From positions 1 to 64,000 of the forward strand of contig NZ_LNTD01000066.1 of NCBI RefSeq assembly GCF_001462455.1: 64,000 nucleotides of DNA, in the 5' to 3' direction. A model generated the notes under the pieces. It searched no databases and had not been told where the DNA came from. It worked only from the letters and a program-made list of their open reading frames with translations. This document shows, piece after piece, positions 1 through 8,406 of this stretch (position 1 is the first letter of the stretch; every line of letters starts with the position of its first letter). The DNA comes from Cellulomonas sp. B6. Lineage in GTDB: Bacteria > Actinomycetota > Actinomycetes > Actinomycetales > Cellulomonadaceae. The translations under genes and the position numbers were made by a program.

Positions 1-444
1 CCGCGTCCCGCCGCACCCACGCCGCCGGTGGCGATGGGCGAGCCGACGTCGGACGGGGCCGTCGCGGCGACGCGGTACTTCCTGGACGTGTACGACTACG
101 CCTTCGCGACGGGTGACACCGCGGCGTTGGAGGGGCTGTCCTCCGACGCGTGCATCTACTGCAACGACGTCATCGCGGAGGTGAGGCAGGCGGTCGCGGA
201 CGGCCTGCTCACCGAGCGCGATCCCTCCGAGGTGCTGAGCGAGTCCGTCGTCGAGGTGCGCCCAGCGGAGTGGTTCAACGTCGACCTGCGCCTGCGCGAG
301 GGCGAGATCCGGCTGCTCGGGGATGACGGGTCGGTGCTCGAGACCAACGAGGGCGGCCTCGTGTTCGACATGTCGGCGACGCTGTCATGGGGTGGCCGGG
401 CATGGGTCGTCGACGAGATCGGGCTGGCCGAGGCCTCCGAATGA
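1..444 (+). CDS. DUF6318-type protein, 5' end outside the window
   Basis: The reading frame is open from base 1, and the first visible residues form a Pro/Ala-rich linker, so the true start, probably with a lipoprotein signal, lies upstream. The visible core of about 138 residues resembles the DUF6318 family of actinobacterial lipoproteins. It carries an aromatic 'YFLDVYDYAFATGD' stretch followed by a Cys-x-x-Cys pair (CIYC), which could form a disulfide outside the cell. It ends with ATGA overlapping the next start, so the two genes are probably translationally coupled. Function unknown; in related genomes such genes often sit near pilus or Tad-type loci, which cannot be checked here. Confidence 0.75.
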   Translation, partial: PRPAAPTPPVAMGEPTSDGAVAATRYFLDVYDYAFATGDTAALEGLSSDACIYCNDVIAEVRQAVADGLLTERDPSEVLSESVVEVRPAEWFNVDLRLREGEIRLLGDDGSVLETNEGGLVFDMSATLSWGGRAWVVDEIGLAEASE

Positions 445-1334
445 AGGCATTCACGATGGTGGCGGCGATCGTGCTCGGTGTGACAGTGGCGACGACGGCA
501 GTTCCGTCTCTGTCCACGCCGGGGCGCCGTGGGACCCAGTTCGCAGGCGCTGCTCAGGACCGCAACATCGATCTGCGCGCGGAGCGCTCGCAGCGTCAGC
601 TCATCGACGAGGCGCGATCGGCGCAGGCACCCTCTGAGCGCCGATACCGCTCCGTCCAAACATTCGGCTGCACCCTGTTCTGGGAGGGATCCCGCATCGT
701 GCCGGACGTCGACGGACTGTGCGACGACGGCACCCCGCTCGTCTATGCCTCGACGTGCGAGGGATGGGAGCCGCCCTGGTGGCGGACCGTCCTCGAACCG
801 GGCGCCGCGGCGTGGAGCCCGTGGGAGCGCCTCGACCTGGGGTCCTGCCCGGCGGACCGGCTGCCGGCCATGACGGCGGAGGACTTCCGACGCCTGGCGC
901 TGCCCGCCCCCGTGCTGCGCACGCAGCCGGCCGGTGACTGGGTGCTCGTGAACATCGAGACGGTCGTCATGACCGACGCGACGCCCGTCGTCCTCACGAC
1001 CGACCTGCTGGGCGTCCCGGTCGAGGTCGAGGCGCGGCCGACGCTGTTCACGTACGACTTCGGCGACGGCTCCGAGCCGCTCGTCACCCGGGACGCGGGC
1101 CGCCCGTGGCCCGACGTCACGACGTACCACGTGTACGAGCGCCCGGGCACGGCGGCGATCACGCTCACGACGACGTGGTCGGGGCGGTACCGCGCGATCG
1201 GGGCGAGCGAGTGGTCCGACGTCGCCGGGACGGCCACGACCACGACGACCGGCGCGCCGTTCCGGGTCGAGGAGCGCACGTCGCGCCTGGTGAGCGGCCT
1301 GTGCACGGACCGTCCCGCACCCCCGGACTGCTGA
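441..1334 (+). CDS. Exported protein with a PKD-like domain
   Basis: 297 residues from the ATG at 441, chosen because it overlaps the upstream stop (ATGA) and begins a signal peptide: MKAF, then a hydrophobic stretch of about 18 residues ending near A-V-P. The C-terminal third holds a PKD-like beta-sandwich signature: a 'TYDFGDGS' turn at about residue 200, then a 'YHVYERPGTAAITLTTTW' strand region. This fold is typical of extracellular adhesion or carbohydrate-associated proteins. Several Cys residues (FGCTLF, GLCDDG, STCEGW, GSCPAD) suggest disulfides. Probably one transcription unit with the preceding DUF6318-type gene. Its partner and exact role are unknown. Confidence 0.75.
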   Translation: MKAFTMVAAIVLGVTVATTAVPSLSTPGRRGTQFAGAAQDRNIDLRAERSQRQLIDEARSAQAPSERRYRSVQTFGCTLFWEGSRIVPDVDGLCDDGTPLVYASTCEGWEPPWWRTVLEPGAAAWSPWERLDLGSCPADRLPAMTAEDFRRLALPAPVLRTQPAGDWVLVNIETVVMTDATPVVLTTDLLGVPVEVEARPTLFTYDFGDGSEPLVTRDAGRPWPDVTTYHVYERPGTAAITLTTTWSGRYRAIGASEWSDVAGTATTTTTGAPFRVEERTSRLVSGLCTDRPAPPDC

Positions 1335-1463
1335 CGGAGCGCGGCCCGCGACGCCGAGGTCGCTCTTTCGGGTGAAGCGCGGGGCGTGTCGCCCGTCCGG
1401 ACGGCATGCTGGACGCTGGGCGATTCGTCCGGATCGGCCGACCGACGACGGAGCGGAGGCAGC

Positions 1464-1973
1464 GTGCTCGACCCCTCGTGGCCGCCGCCGGCCACCGGAC
1501 CGCAGCAGCCGCGCGACGCGCACGCCGCGATGTGGCGCAACGACACGCGGGCCCGGGGCGCCGACGCGCCGCTCCCGCCGGACGTGACGTGGTGGCCCGA
1601 CCTGACCGGCGAGGCGGCGTCGCGTCGCCGGGGCGACGCCCGCGCGGTCGAGCGCGGCGAGCGTGGCGAGCACGACGGACCGTGGCACGCGGGCCGCCCG
1701 GCGGGCGACCGCGAGCCCTCCCGCGTCCGACGCTCGTTCCCCGGTGCGCGCTGGGTGCCCGCCGAGGCGTGGATCCCGCAGCCGTCACCGGCGCCCGAGC
1801 AGCGCTGGACCCCCGAGCAGGACTGGCTCAGCGCCTTCAGCGACCGGGCCGCGGCGGACCTCGTGCCCGCCGCGCCCCCGCGCCGTGCGGCTCTGCGGCG
1901 GTGGGCCCCCGTGCTCGCGGTCGCGGTGCCGCTCGCGATGGTGCTCGCGGCCGTCGTCGCGCTGCTGGCCTGA
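1464..1973 (+). CDS. Pro/Arg-rich protein with C-terminal membrane anchor
   Basis: 169 residues from the GTG at 1464, which has a GGAGG ribosome site at 1455-1459; an upstream in-frame ATG at 1386 lacks one. Residues 1-145 are low-complexity, rich in Pro, Arg, Ala and Trp (WWPDL, RWVPAEAWIPQP, QRWTPEQDWL). A single hydrophobic segment follows at the extreme C-terminus (about 148-169, 'VLAVAVPLAMVLAAVVALLA'). This is tail-anchored topology with the bulk in the cytoplasm. No family recognised. The base composition is coding-like, but the disordered sequence gives no functional clue. Confidence 0.55.
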   Translation: MLDPSWPPPATGPQQPRDAHAAMWRNDTRARGADAPLPPDVTWWPDLTGEAASRRRGDARAVERGERGEHDGPWHAGRPAGDREPSRVRRSFPGARWVPAEAWIPQPSPAPEQRWTPEQDWLSAFSDRAAADLVPAAPPRRAALRRWAPVLAVAVPLAMVLAAVVALLA

Positions 1974-2049
1974 CGGGCGCGCGGTCGGGCCGCGTCACCG
2001 ACCGGGGACGCCCCCGCAACGCGGCCTGCCGCCGCGACGACCGCCGGGC

Positions 2050-2055
2050 TACCGT
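2050..2055 (+). promoter_or_regulatory. Leaderless -10 element of the YbaK gene
   Basis: TACCGT matches the actinobacterial -10 pattern TANNNT and ends 6 nt before the ATG at 2062. Transcription should therefore begin at or next to the start codon, and no ribosome site is present. Confidence 0.5.
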
Positions 2056-2061
2056 GGCCGC

Positions 2062-2574
2062 ATGAACGACCCGGCCCCGTCCGCGACCCCCGACACCGAG
2101 CTGCGCACCGAGGGCGAGCGTCGCGTCGTGGAGGCGCTCGACGCCGCGGGGGTGGCGTACGTCCGCACGCGGCACGGGCGCGTCGGCTCGCTCGCGGAGG
2201 CCGCCGCGGCACGGGGCATCGCGCCCGCGGACCTCGTCAAGACGATCGTCGTGCGGCGCGGCGACGACGACTACCTGCTCGTGCTGCTGCCGGGCGACCG
2301 CACGATCTCGTGGCCGCTGCTGCGCGGCCTGCTGGGCGTCAAGCGCCTGTCGATGCCCGACGCGGCCGTCGCGAGGGACGTCACGGGCTTCGAGCGCGGC
2401 ACGATCACGCCGTTCGGCACGACGCGCACGTGGCCGGTGGTCGTGGACGCACGGGCCGCGGGGCGGCGCGTGTCGATCGGCGGCGGCGGTCACGGCGTGG
2501 GCATCGAGCTGGCGGTCGACGACCTCGTGGCCGCGTTGGGCGCGACGGTCGCGGAGGTCAGCGAGGCCGAGTGA
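2062..2574 (+). CDS. YbaK/EbsC-family aminoacyl-tRNA deacylase
   Basis: 170 residues. It matches the YbaK/ProX fold of trans-editing enzymes that hydrolyse mischarged aminoacyl-tRNA (for example Cys- or Ala-tRNA-Pro). Visible signatures are 'LVKTIVVRRGDDDYLLVLLPGDR' (about 57-79, containing the conserved Lys) and 'GFERGTITPFGT' (about 113-124), followed by the glycine-rich 'SIGGGGHGVGIEL' strand. The length equals the usual free-standing enzyme. Start chosen at ATG 2062 because a -10 element lies 6 nt upstream. Specificity among Cys, Ala and Ser substrates cannot be decided from the sequence. It stands alone between unrelated genes. Confidence 0.85.
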   Translation: MNDPAPSATPDTELRTEGERRVVEALDAAGVAYVRTRHGRVGSLAEAAAARGIAPADLVKTIVVRRGDDDYLLVLLPGDRTISWPLLRGLLGVKRLSMPDAAVARDVTGFERGTITPFGTTRTWPVVVDARAAGRRVSIGGGGHGVGIELAVDDLVAALGATVAEVSEAE

Positions 2575-2799
2575 GCGGACGCCCCCGACGACCCGTGTGG
2601 TCAAGTCCTGGTCAAGGACCGATCCAGCAGGAGTAGGGTGCGGGAACGCGTGCGGCGAGCCGTGCGTTGTGGCGAGGGATGGAAGGTCCCTGTCGTCGTT
2701 CGGCGCGCGGGTGTCGGAGGTCGCAGGTAGCGTCGATCCGCCCGTCGCACCCCGGTACGACGACGTACCGACCCGAGGCACGAGGAGCACGAACGCCAC

Positions 2800-3168
2800 A
2801 TGACGGAGCTGACGAGCGTCGTCGAGCCCTTGCCGTCGACCGTGGAGCAGGTGATGACCCCGGAGCACGCGATCCGCGTCGAGCACCGTGAGGACCGGGC
2901 CGTGGTCTGCCTGGTCGGCGAGATCGACGCGTCGCTGCGCGAGTCCGCGTCGGCGTCGATGGGGATGGCCCTGATGAGCGGCCTGCCGCTGCTGGTCGAC
3001 GCGACGGAGGCGACGTTCGTCGACTCCTCGGGCGTCGCGTTCGTGCTGCAGCTGCACCTCGCCGCGAGCGAGGCGCAGATCCCGCTGACGCTGCGTGACC
3101 CGAACCGCGTGCTGCGCGACGTGCTCGACATGGTCGGGCTGGGCGCCGCGATCCCCGACGAGGCCTGA
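2800..3168 (+). CDS. STAS-domain anti-sigma-factor antagonist-like protein
   Basis: 122 residues with one STAS domain (about 23-118). The phosphorylatable loop motif DSSG is at 75-78, preceded by the typical 'LLVDATEATFV' strand. In the SpoIIAA/RsbV family, a Ser in this loop is phosphorylated by an anti-sigma kinase, and the dephosphorylated form binds the kinase and frees the sigma factor. No kinase or sigma gene lies within the window, so the partner is encoded elsewhere. The 225-bp upstream gap holds no gene I can support. A residual possibility is a role in chemotaxis or light-stress signalling rather than sigma control. Confidence 0.8.
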   Translation: MTELTSVVEPLPSTVEQVMTPEHAIRVEHREDRAVVCLVGEIDASLRESASASMGMALMSGLPLLVDATEATFVDSSGVAFVLQLHLAASEAQIPLTLRDPNRVLRDVLDMVGLGAAIPDEA

Positions 3169-3231
3169 GCCCGGACCACGTCGTCGAGCGCCCCGCGCGG
3201 CGGCCTGCGCGGTCGTGTCGGTGGCCTCGGC

Positions 3232-3237
3232 TACGTT
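3232..3237 (+). promoter_or_regulatory. Leaderless -10 element of sbcDC
   Basis: TACGTT fits TANNNT and ends 6 nt before the sbcD ATG at 3244. A leaderless transcript of the two-gene operon is likely. Confidence 0.5.
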
Positions 3238-3243
3238 CGCGGC

Positions 3244-4416
3244 ATGCGGTTGCTGCACACGTCGGACTGGCACCTGGGCCGGACCCTGCACGGGGTCGAC
3301 CTGCTGGACCACCAGTCCGCGTACCTCGACCACCTGGTCGACGTCGTGCGCAGCGAGTCCGTCGACGCGGTGGTCGTCGCGGGGGACGTGTACGACCGGG
3401 CGATCCCGCCCGTCGAGGCCGTGACGCTCCTGTCGGACACGCTCGCGCGGCTCGCGGAGCACACGACCGTCGTCGTGACGTCCGGCAACCACGACTCCGC
3501 GACGCGTCTGGGGTTCGGCGCCGCGCTCATGCGTGACCGCGTGCGCGTGCGCACGCGTGTCGCGTCGCTCGCCGAGCCGGTCCAGGTCGGTGACGCCCTG
3601 GTCTACGGCCTGCCGTACCTCGACCCCGACGTGTGCCGCGCCGAGCTCGCACCCGTCGCCGACGACGGCACGCGTGCGCTGCTGGCGCGCTCGCACGAGG
3701 CCGTGACCACCGCCGCGATGGCGCGCGTGCGTGCGGACGCGGCCTCCCGCGCCGTCGGCGGTGCGCGGCCGAAGGTCGTCGTGGCCGCGCACGCGTTCGT
3801 CGTCGGCGGGCTCGCGAGCGAGTCCGAGCGCGACATCCGGGTCGGGGGCGTCGACCACGTCCCGGCCGAGGTGTTCGCGGGCGCCGACTACGTCGCGCTG
3901 GGCCACCTGCACGGCCCCCAGGTGGTCACCGGGCCCGCGGGGACGACGTTGCGCTACTCGGGGTCGCCGCTCGCGTACTCGTTCTCCGAGCAGCATCAGA
4001 CCAAGTCGACCGTCCTGGTCGACCTGGCGGGCGACGTGCCCACCACCACGCTCGTGCCGGCGCCCGTGCCGCGCCGCCTCACGGACCTCACCGGCACGCT
4101 CGAGGACCTGCTGGGCGCCGCCGGCGAGCCGCACGTCGAGGACTGGGTGCGCGTCACCGTGACCGACGTGGCTCGCCCGGCCGAGCTGTTCCGCCGCGTG
4201 CGGCAGCGGTTCGCGCACGCGCTGGTCGTGCAGCACCGGCCCGACCGGCCGGACGACGCGCACGAGCGGCTCGCGCTGGTCACGGCCGCTGCGGACCCGG
4301 TCCAGGTCGCCGCCGACTTCGTCGCGCACGTGACGGGTGCCGCGCCCACCGACGCCGAGCGCCGCGTGCTGCGCGACGCCCACGAGCACGTCCTCGCCGC
4401 CGAGCGGAGCGCCTGA
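3244..4416 (+). CDS. sbcD: Exonuclease subunit SbcD (Mre11-type)
   Basis: 390 residues. This is the nuclease subunit of the SbcCD complex, which degrades DNA hairpins and protein-blocked ends during repair and replication. All Mre11-family phosphoesterase motifs are visible: DWHLG (Asp8, His10), GDVYDR (Asp48), GNHDS (Asn82, His83), then 'VVAAHAFVVGG' and 'LGHLHGPQ' with the late metal-binding His residues. These bind two Mn ions. Length is normal for the family. The stop overlaps the sbcC ATG (TGATG at 4414-4418), coupling expression of the two subunits. Confidence 0.97.
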   Translation: MRLLHTSDWHLGRTLHGVDLLDHQSAYLDHLVDVVRSESVDAVVVAGDVYDRAIPPVEAVTLLSDTLARLAEHTTVVVTSGNHDSATRLGFGAALMRDRVRVRTRVASLAEPVQVGDALVYGLPYLDPDVCRAELAPVADDGTRALLARSHEAVTTAAMARVRADAASRAVGGARPKVVVAAHAFVVGGLASESERDIRVGGVDHVPAEVFAGADYVALGHLHGPQVVTGPAGTTLRYSGSPLAYSFSEQHQTKSTVLVDLAGDVPTTTLVPAPVPRRLTDLTGTLEDLLGAAGEPHVEDWVRVTVTDVARPAELFRRVRQRFAHALVVQHRPDRPDDAHERLALVTAAADPVQVAADFVAHVTGAAPTDAERRVLRDAHEHVLAAERSA

Positions 4417-7400
4417 TGCACCTGCGCTCGCTGACCGTCCAGGCGATCGGCCCGTTCGCGGGCCGGCACACCGTCGACGTCGACGCGCTCGCCGCGTCGG
4501 GGCTGTTCCTGCTGGAGGGCCCCACGGGGTCGGGCAAGTCCACGCTCATCGACGCGGTCGTGTTCGCGCTCTACGGCAAGGTCGCGGGCTCCGACGCCTC
4601 CGACGAGCGGTTGCGCTCCGCCTACGCCGCCGACGACGTCGAGAGCGTCGTCGACCTCGTGTTCGAGGTGCCGTCGGGCGTCTACCGCGTGCGTCGCACA
4701 CCCGCGTACCAGCGCGCCAAGCGCCGCGGCACGGGCACCACGACCGCGCAGGCGAGCGTCAAGGCGTGGCGCCTGCCGGCCGACGCCGACGTCGCGGGCG
4801 CGCCCGACGCGCTCGAGGGCGTGGGCGAGCTGCTGGGCACGCGGCTCGACGAGGTCGGCGCCGAGCTGCAGCGGGTCGTCGGGCTGGACCGCACGCAGTT
4901 CGTGCAGACCGTGGTGCTGCCGCAGGGCGAGTTCGCGCGGTTCCTGCGCGCGACCGGCGAGGAGCGGCGCGTGCTGCTCCAGAAGATCTTCGGCACACAG
5001 GTGTACGAGCAGATGCAGCAGCGGCTCGCGGCCCAGCGCGCCGAGGCCGCCCGCACCGTCGACGCCGCGCGCACGGGTCTGGGCCACGCGGTCGAGCACC
5101 TGCTCGGTGCGTGCGGCCTGGCCGACGACGAGCAGGAGACCGCCCGTGCCGCGCTCGACGAGGCCGTCGTCGGGTCGCCCGTGACGCAGCACGTCGAGGT
5201 CGCGCTCACCGCGACGGTCGGCGGGCTGGGTGCGAGCGCGGTCGACGTCGCCGCGCGCGCCGACGCCGCACGCGCCGCGTGGGAGGCCGCCCGTGCGGCG
5301 CACGAGGAGGGGCGTCGGCTCGCCGCGCTCGTGGCCCGCCGCGACGCGCTGCACGCCGAGCGCACCGCGCTCGCGGACGCCGCCGAGCAGCACGCCGAGG
5401 ACGTGCGCCGCCTCGGCCTGGCCCGTGCCGCCGCCGCCGTGCGTCCGCTGCTGACCGGGTGGCAGGACGCGTGCACCGCGCACGCGGGCGCCGCGAAGTC
5501 CCTCGTCGCGACCGCGGACGCCGCACCGGCCGTCCTGCTGCGCGCGGGAGACGCGGCGGCCGACGTGACGGACGTGCTGGTCACCCTGGCCGACGTGGTC
5601 GAGGGTGCCGCGGCCGCGGGCGCCGCCAGGTCGGCGGCCGGCGCGGACCCGGACGGTGGCGCAGGGCCCGACGTCGAGCACGTGCTCACGGCCTGGCGCG
5701 CCCACCTGCGGACCGAGCGCACCACCGCGTCGGACGCCGCCGCCGCGCTGCGGCGCACGGTCGCGGTCGAGGCGGGACTCGTCGCGCAGCGGCGCACCGT
5801 GCGCGACCTCACGAGCGTGCTGGAGGACCTGCGGGCCGAGGTCGTCGCGGCGACCACGTGGCTCGACGCCCGCCCGGCCGCCCGTGCCGAGATCGAGCAG
5901 CGGCGGGACGTCGCCCGCAGCACGGCCGCCGGGGCCGAGGCCGCCACGGCCGCGCTCCTGGCCGCGCGCCAGCTCGCGACCGACGTCGAGGGGCTCGTCG
6001 CCGCGCGCGCCGCGCTCGCCGACGCCGAGACCGTGGCCCGCACCGCGGCGGACGCCGCGCTCGCCGCGATGCAGACCGAGACCGCGCTGCGCACCGCGCG
6101 CGTCGCCGGCCTCGCGGGCGAGCTCGCCGGAACGCTGGTGCCGGGCGAGGAGTGCCCCGTCTGCGGGTCCGTCGAGCACCCCGCACCCGCGTCCGTCGGC
6201 GCCGACCACGTGACGGCCGACCAGGTGGCCGCCGCCGAGACGGCCCGCGTCGCGGCCGAGGCCCGCGTCGCGGAGGCCGGTGCGCTGCGGGCCGGGCTCC
6301 GCGAGCGGGTCGACGGGCTCGCCGCACGCACCGGCGACCACGACCCCGCGTCGGTCGCCGCGCTCGTGCGGGACGCCGAGCAGCGCGTCGCCGAGGCCGC
6401 ATCGGCGGCCGAGCGGGCGACCGCGCTCGACGCCGCGCTGCAGGAGCACGACGCCGCGACGCGCCGCCGCGAGGCGGTCCGCGACGACGTGCGGACCCAG
6501 CTCGGCACGGCCGAGCTCACGCTCGAGACGCAGCGCGACGCGCTCGCGCGCGACGAGGCCGAGGTCGCGCAGGCGCGCGGCGACCACCCGACCGTCGCGG
6601 CCCGGCACGCCGCGCTCGAGGCCCTCGCGGCGCACGCCGACGACCTGCTCGACGCGCTCGACGCCGAGCGCGCCGCCGCCGCCGACGCGCACCGCCGCCG
6701 CGGGCAGGCCGACGACGCCGTCACGGAGCACGGGTTCGCCGACCATGCCGCCGTGCACGACGCGTGGTGCACGCCGGGCGTCCTGGCCGACCTCGAGCAC
6801 CGCGTCCTCACGCACGCGGCCGCGGCGGCACGTGTCGCAGCCGCGCTCGCCGAGCCCGACCTCGTCGCCCTGCCCGAGGCGGTCGACGTCGACCTCGCCG
6901 CGACCGAGCGCGTCGAGCGCACGGCCCGTGCCGCGCTTGACGACCTCGACGGGAGCGCCCGCGTCGCCGCCGCGCGCGCCACGGCCGCCGCGGACGCCGC
7001 CGCGCGCGTGCGCACCGCCGCCACCGCGCTCGACACCGCCGTGGCGGCTGCCGCCCCCGTCACGCGCATGGCCAACCTCGCCGCGGGCACCGGCAGCGAC
7101 AACGCGCACGCCCTGTCGCTCGCGACCTACGTGCTGGGCCGGCGGTTCGAGGACGTCGTGGCCGCCGCCAACGACCGGCTCGCCGTGATGTCCGACGGCC
7201 GCTACGAGCTCGTGCGCTCCGACGAGAAGGAGGACGTGCGCACCCGCACGACCGGGCTCTCGATGCGCGTCGTCGACCACCGCACCGAACGCGCGCGCGA
7301 CCCGCGCACGCTGTCCGGCGGCGAGACGTTCTACGTGTCGCTGTGCCTCGCGCTGGGCATGGCCGACGTCGTCACCGCGGAGGCCGGCGGCGTCGAGCTC

Positions 7401-7607
7401 GGCACGCTGTTCGTCGACGAGGGGTTCGGCGCGCTCGACCCGCACGTGCTCGACCAGGTGCTGGCCGAGCTCGGGCGGCTGCGCAGCGGCGGGCGCGTCG
7501 TCGGCGTCGTGTCCCACGTCGAGGCGCTCAAGCAGGCCGTCGCCGACCGCATCGAGATCCGCCCCACCCCCGAGGGGCCCAGCACGCTGCGCGTCCTCGC
7601 CGGCTGA
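4416..7607 (+). CDS. sbcC: Exonuclease subunit SbcC (Rad50-type SMC ATPase)
   Basis: 1063 residues. This is the ATPase and DNA-tethering partner of SbcD. The N-terminal ATPase half has Walker A GPTGSGKST (35-43) and the 'VVLPQGEFARFL' segment. A very long Ala/Glu/Arg coiled coil follows, interrupted near its middle by the zinc hook CPVC (Cys580, Cys583) that dimerises the arms. The C-terminal half has the signature LSGGE (about 966-970) and Walker B 'TLFVDEGFGALD' (about 998). Start is the ATG overlapping the sbcD stop. The coiled coil is exceptionally Ala/Arg-rich, and the GC bias also opens a long spurious antisense frame across this gene. Confidence 0.97.
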   Translation: MHLRSLTVQAIGPFAGRHTVDVDALAASGLFLLEGPTGSGKSTLIDAVVFALYGKVAGSDASDERLRSAYAADDVESVVDLVFEVPSGVYRVRRTPAYQRAKRRGTGTTTAQASVKAWRLPADADVAGAPDALEGVGELLGTRLDEVGAELQRVVGLDRTQFVQTVVLPQGEFARFLRATGEERRVLLQKIFGTQVYEQMQQRLAAQRAEAARTVDAARTGLGHAVEHLLGACGLADDEQETARAALDEAVVGSPVTQHVEVALTATVGGLGASAVDVAARADAARAAWEAARAAHEEGRRLAALVARRDALHAERTALADAAEQHAEDVRRLGLARAAAAVRPLLTGWQDACTAHAGAAKSLVATADAAPAVLLRAGDAAADVTDVLVTLADVVEGAAAAGAARSAAGADPDGGAGPDVEHVLTAWRAHLRTERTTASDAAAALRRTVAVEAGLVAQRRTVRDLTSVLEDLRAEVVAATTWLDARPAARAEIEQRRDVARSTAAGAEAATAALLAARQLATDVEGLVAARAALADAETVARTAADAALAAMQTETALRTARVAGLAGELAGTLVPGEECPVCGSVEHPAPASVGADHVTADQVAAAETARVAAEARVAEAGALRAGLRERVDGLAARTGDHDPASVAALVRDAEQRVAEAASAAERATALDAALQEHDAATRRREAVRDDVRTQLGTAELTLETQRDALARDEAEVAQARGDHPTVAARHAALEALAAHADDLLDALDAERAAAADAHRRRGQADDAVTEHGFADHAAVHDAWCTPGVLADLEHRVLTHAAAAARVAAALAEPDLVALPEAVDVDLAATERVERTARAALDDLDGSARVAAARATAAADAAARVRTAATALDTAVAAAAPVTRMANLAAGTGSDNAHALSLATYVLGRRFEDVVAAANDRLAVMSDGRYELVRSDEKEDVRTRTTGLSMRVVDHRTERARDPRTLSGGETFYVSLCLALGMADVVTAEAGGVELGTLFVDEGFGALDPHVLDQVLAELGRLRSGGRVVGVVSHVEALKQAVADRIEIRPTPEGPSTLRVLAG

Positions 7608-7658
7608 GGGCCGTCGCGTCGCGGCGGCAGGCCGTGCCCCGTCGCGGCGGACTCTGCC

Positions 7659-7793
7659 GCACCACGTCGGGCCGCACCAGGTCGGGCCGCACCAGGTCGG
7701 GCCGCACCACGTCAGGCCGCACCGTGTCCCACCGCACCGCCTCCGGCCGCATCGCGTCCCGCCGTACCGCGTCCCGCCGTACCGCCTCCGGCC
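7659..7793. repeat. Nine-copy 15-bp tandem repeat downstream of sbcC
   Basis: Nine contiguous 15-bp units run through 7659-7793. The consensus is GCACCACGTCGGGCC. The first four copies are almost identical and the later five drift (GTACCGCGTCCCGCC type). Most change falls at positions 6-7 and 11-13. The array fills most of the gap between sbcC and the next convergent gene. Because 15 is a multiple of three, each frame reads as a five-residue periodic peptide, but no plausible start and ribosome site precede it, so I treat it as non-coding. Confidence 0.9.
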
Positions 7794-7797
7794 CCGC

Positions 7798-8214
7798 TCA
7801 CCACGTCCAGCCCCGTGCGGTCAGCTCGACCTCCTCGCGGAACCGCTCCTGCGCGTCGCCCCGCGCGGCGGGCAGGACCTCGACCCCCGCGAGGTCGCAC
7901 GCCTCCGCCAGCAGCGCGTCGTACGCGAGCCGCGACGCGATGATCCGCTCGGCCCGCGCGTACGCGTGGACGTCGACCTCGAGCCGGCGCACGTGGTCGG
8001 CCACCGCCCCCAGCCGTTGCTGCACGCGCAGCGTCCGGAACGGGTCCTGCGGCGGCGCCGCGGGCGGCCGCAGCCGCACCGCGACGGCCTCCAGACGCGC
8101 CGCGAGCCACGTCCGCCAGCGCGGCGGCTCGTCCGGCGACGGGTACAGCGACCACGCCGCGAGCAGCAGCGCGCTCGGTGCCGCCGAGATCAGCAGGAAC
8201 AGAACCCAGGTCAT
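7798..8214 (-). CDS. Small membrane-anchored protein of unknown function
   Basis: 138 residues from the ATG at 8214; AAGGA lies just upstream on this strand. Residues 1-22 form one hydrophobic segment (MTWVLFLLISAAPSALLLAA). A soluble, Arg/Ala-rich helical region follows, containing 'RVQQRLGAVADHVRRLEVDVHAYARAERIIASRLAYDALLAEA', probably a short coiled coil, then an acidic end 'REEVELTARGWTW'. No family recognised. The Tyr-Asp-Ala 'AYDALLAEACDLAGVEV' pattern recurs in actinobacterial hypothetical proteins with N-terminal anchors. It converges on sbcC across the tandem repeat. Confidence 0.65.
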   Translation of the reverse strand: MTWVLFLLISAAPSALLLAAWSLYPSPDEPPRWRTWLAARLEAVAVRLRPPAAPPQDPFRTLRVQQRLGAVADHVRRLEVDVHAYARAERIIASRLAYDALLAEACDLAGVEVLPAARGDAQERFREEVELTARGWTW

Positions 8215-8406
8215 CGCGCGTCCTTGGTCGAAGCCCTGCCAGAAGCCTAGGCACCCGCTGTGACGTGCGCCACAGGATTGCGCTGTCCAGACCGTCGGAC
8301 GTCCGTCGGGCACCGATCCGGCCGGGCCGCTCCCCGCCGGGGCGCCTACGGTGTGGGCCGGGAGCGCCGCGCCGCACGGCCCGGCCCGGACGAGGACGGG
8401 GAGCCG

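Noticed and set aside
2601-2623. Sigma-28-like promoter upstream of the STAS gene (TCAA then CCGAT)
   Set aside because: The spacing between the boxes is two bases shorter than in both chemoreceptor promoters and the box is 180 bp from the start codon.
3996-7517. Very long antisense open frame across sbcC
   Set aside because: It is a shadow of the high-GC sbcC gene: no start context, Arg/Gly/Val-biased composition, and the sense frame carries all SbcC motifs.
7343-8263. Plus-strand open frame running through the 15-bp repeat
   Set aside because: It begins inside sbcC out of frame and overlaps a better-supported gene on the other strand; the five-residue periodicity follows from the repeat length alone.
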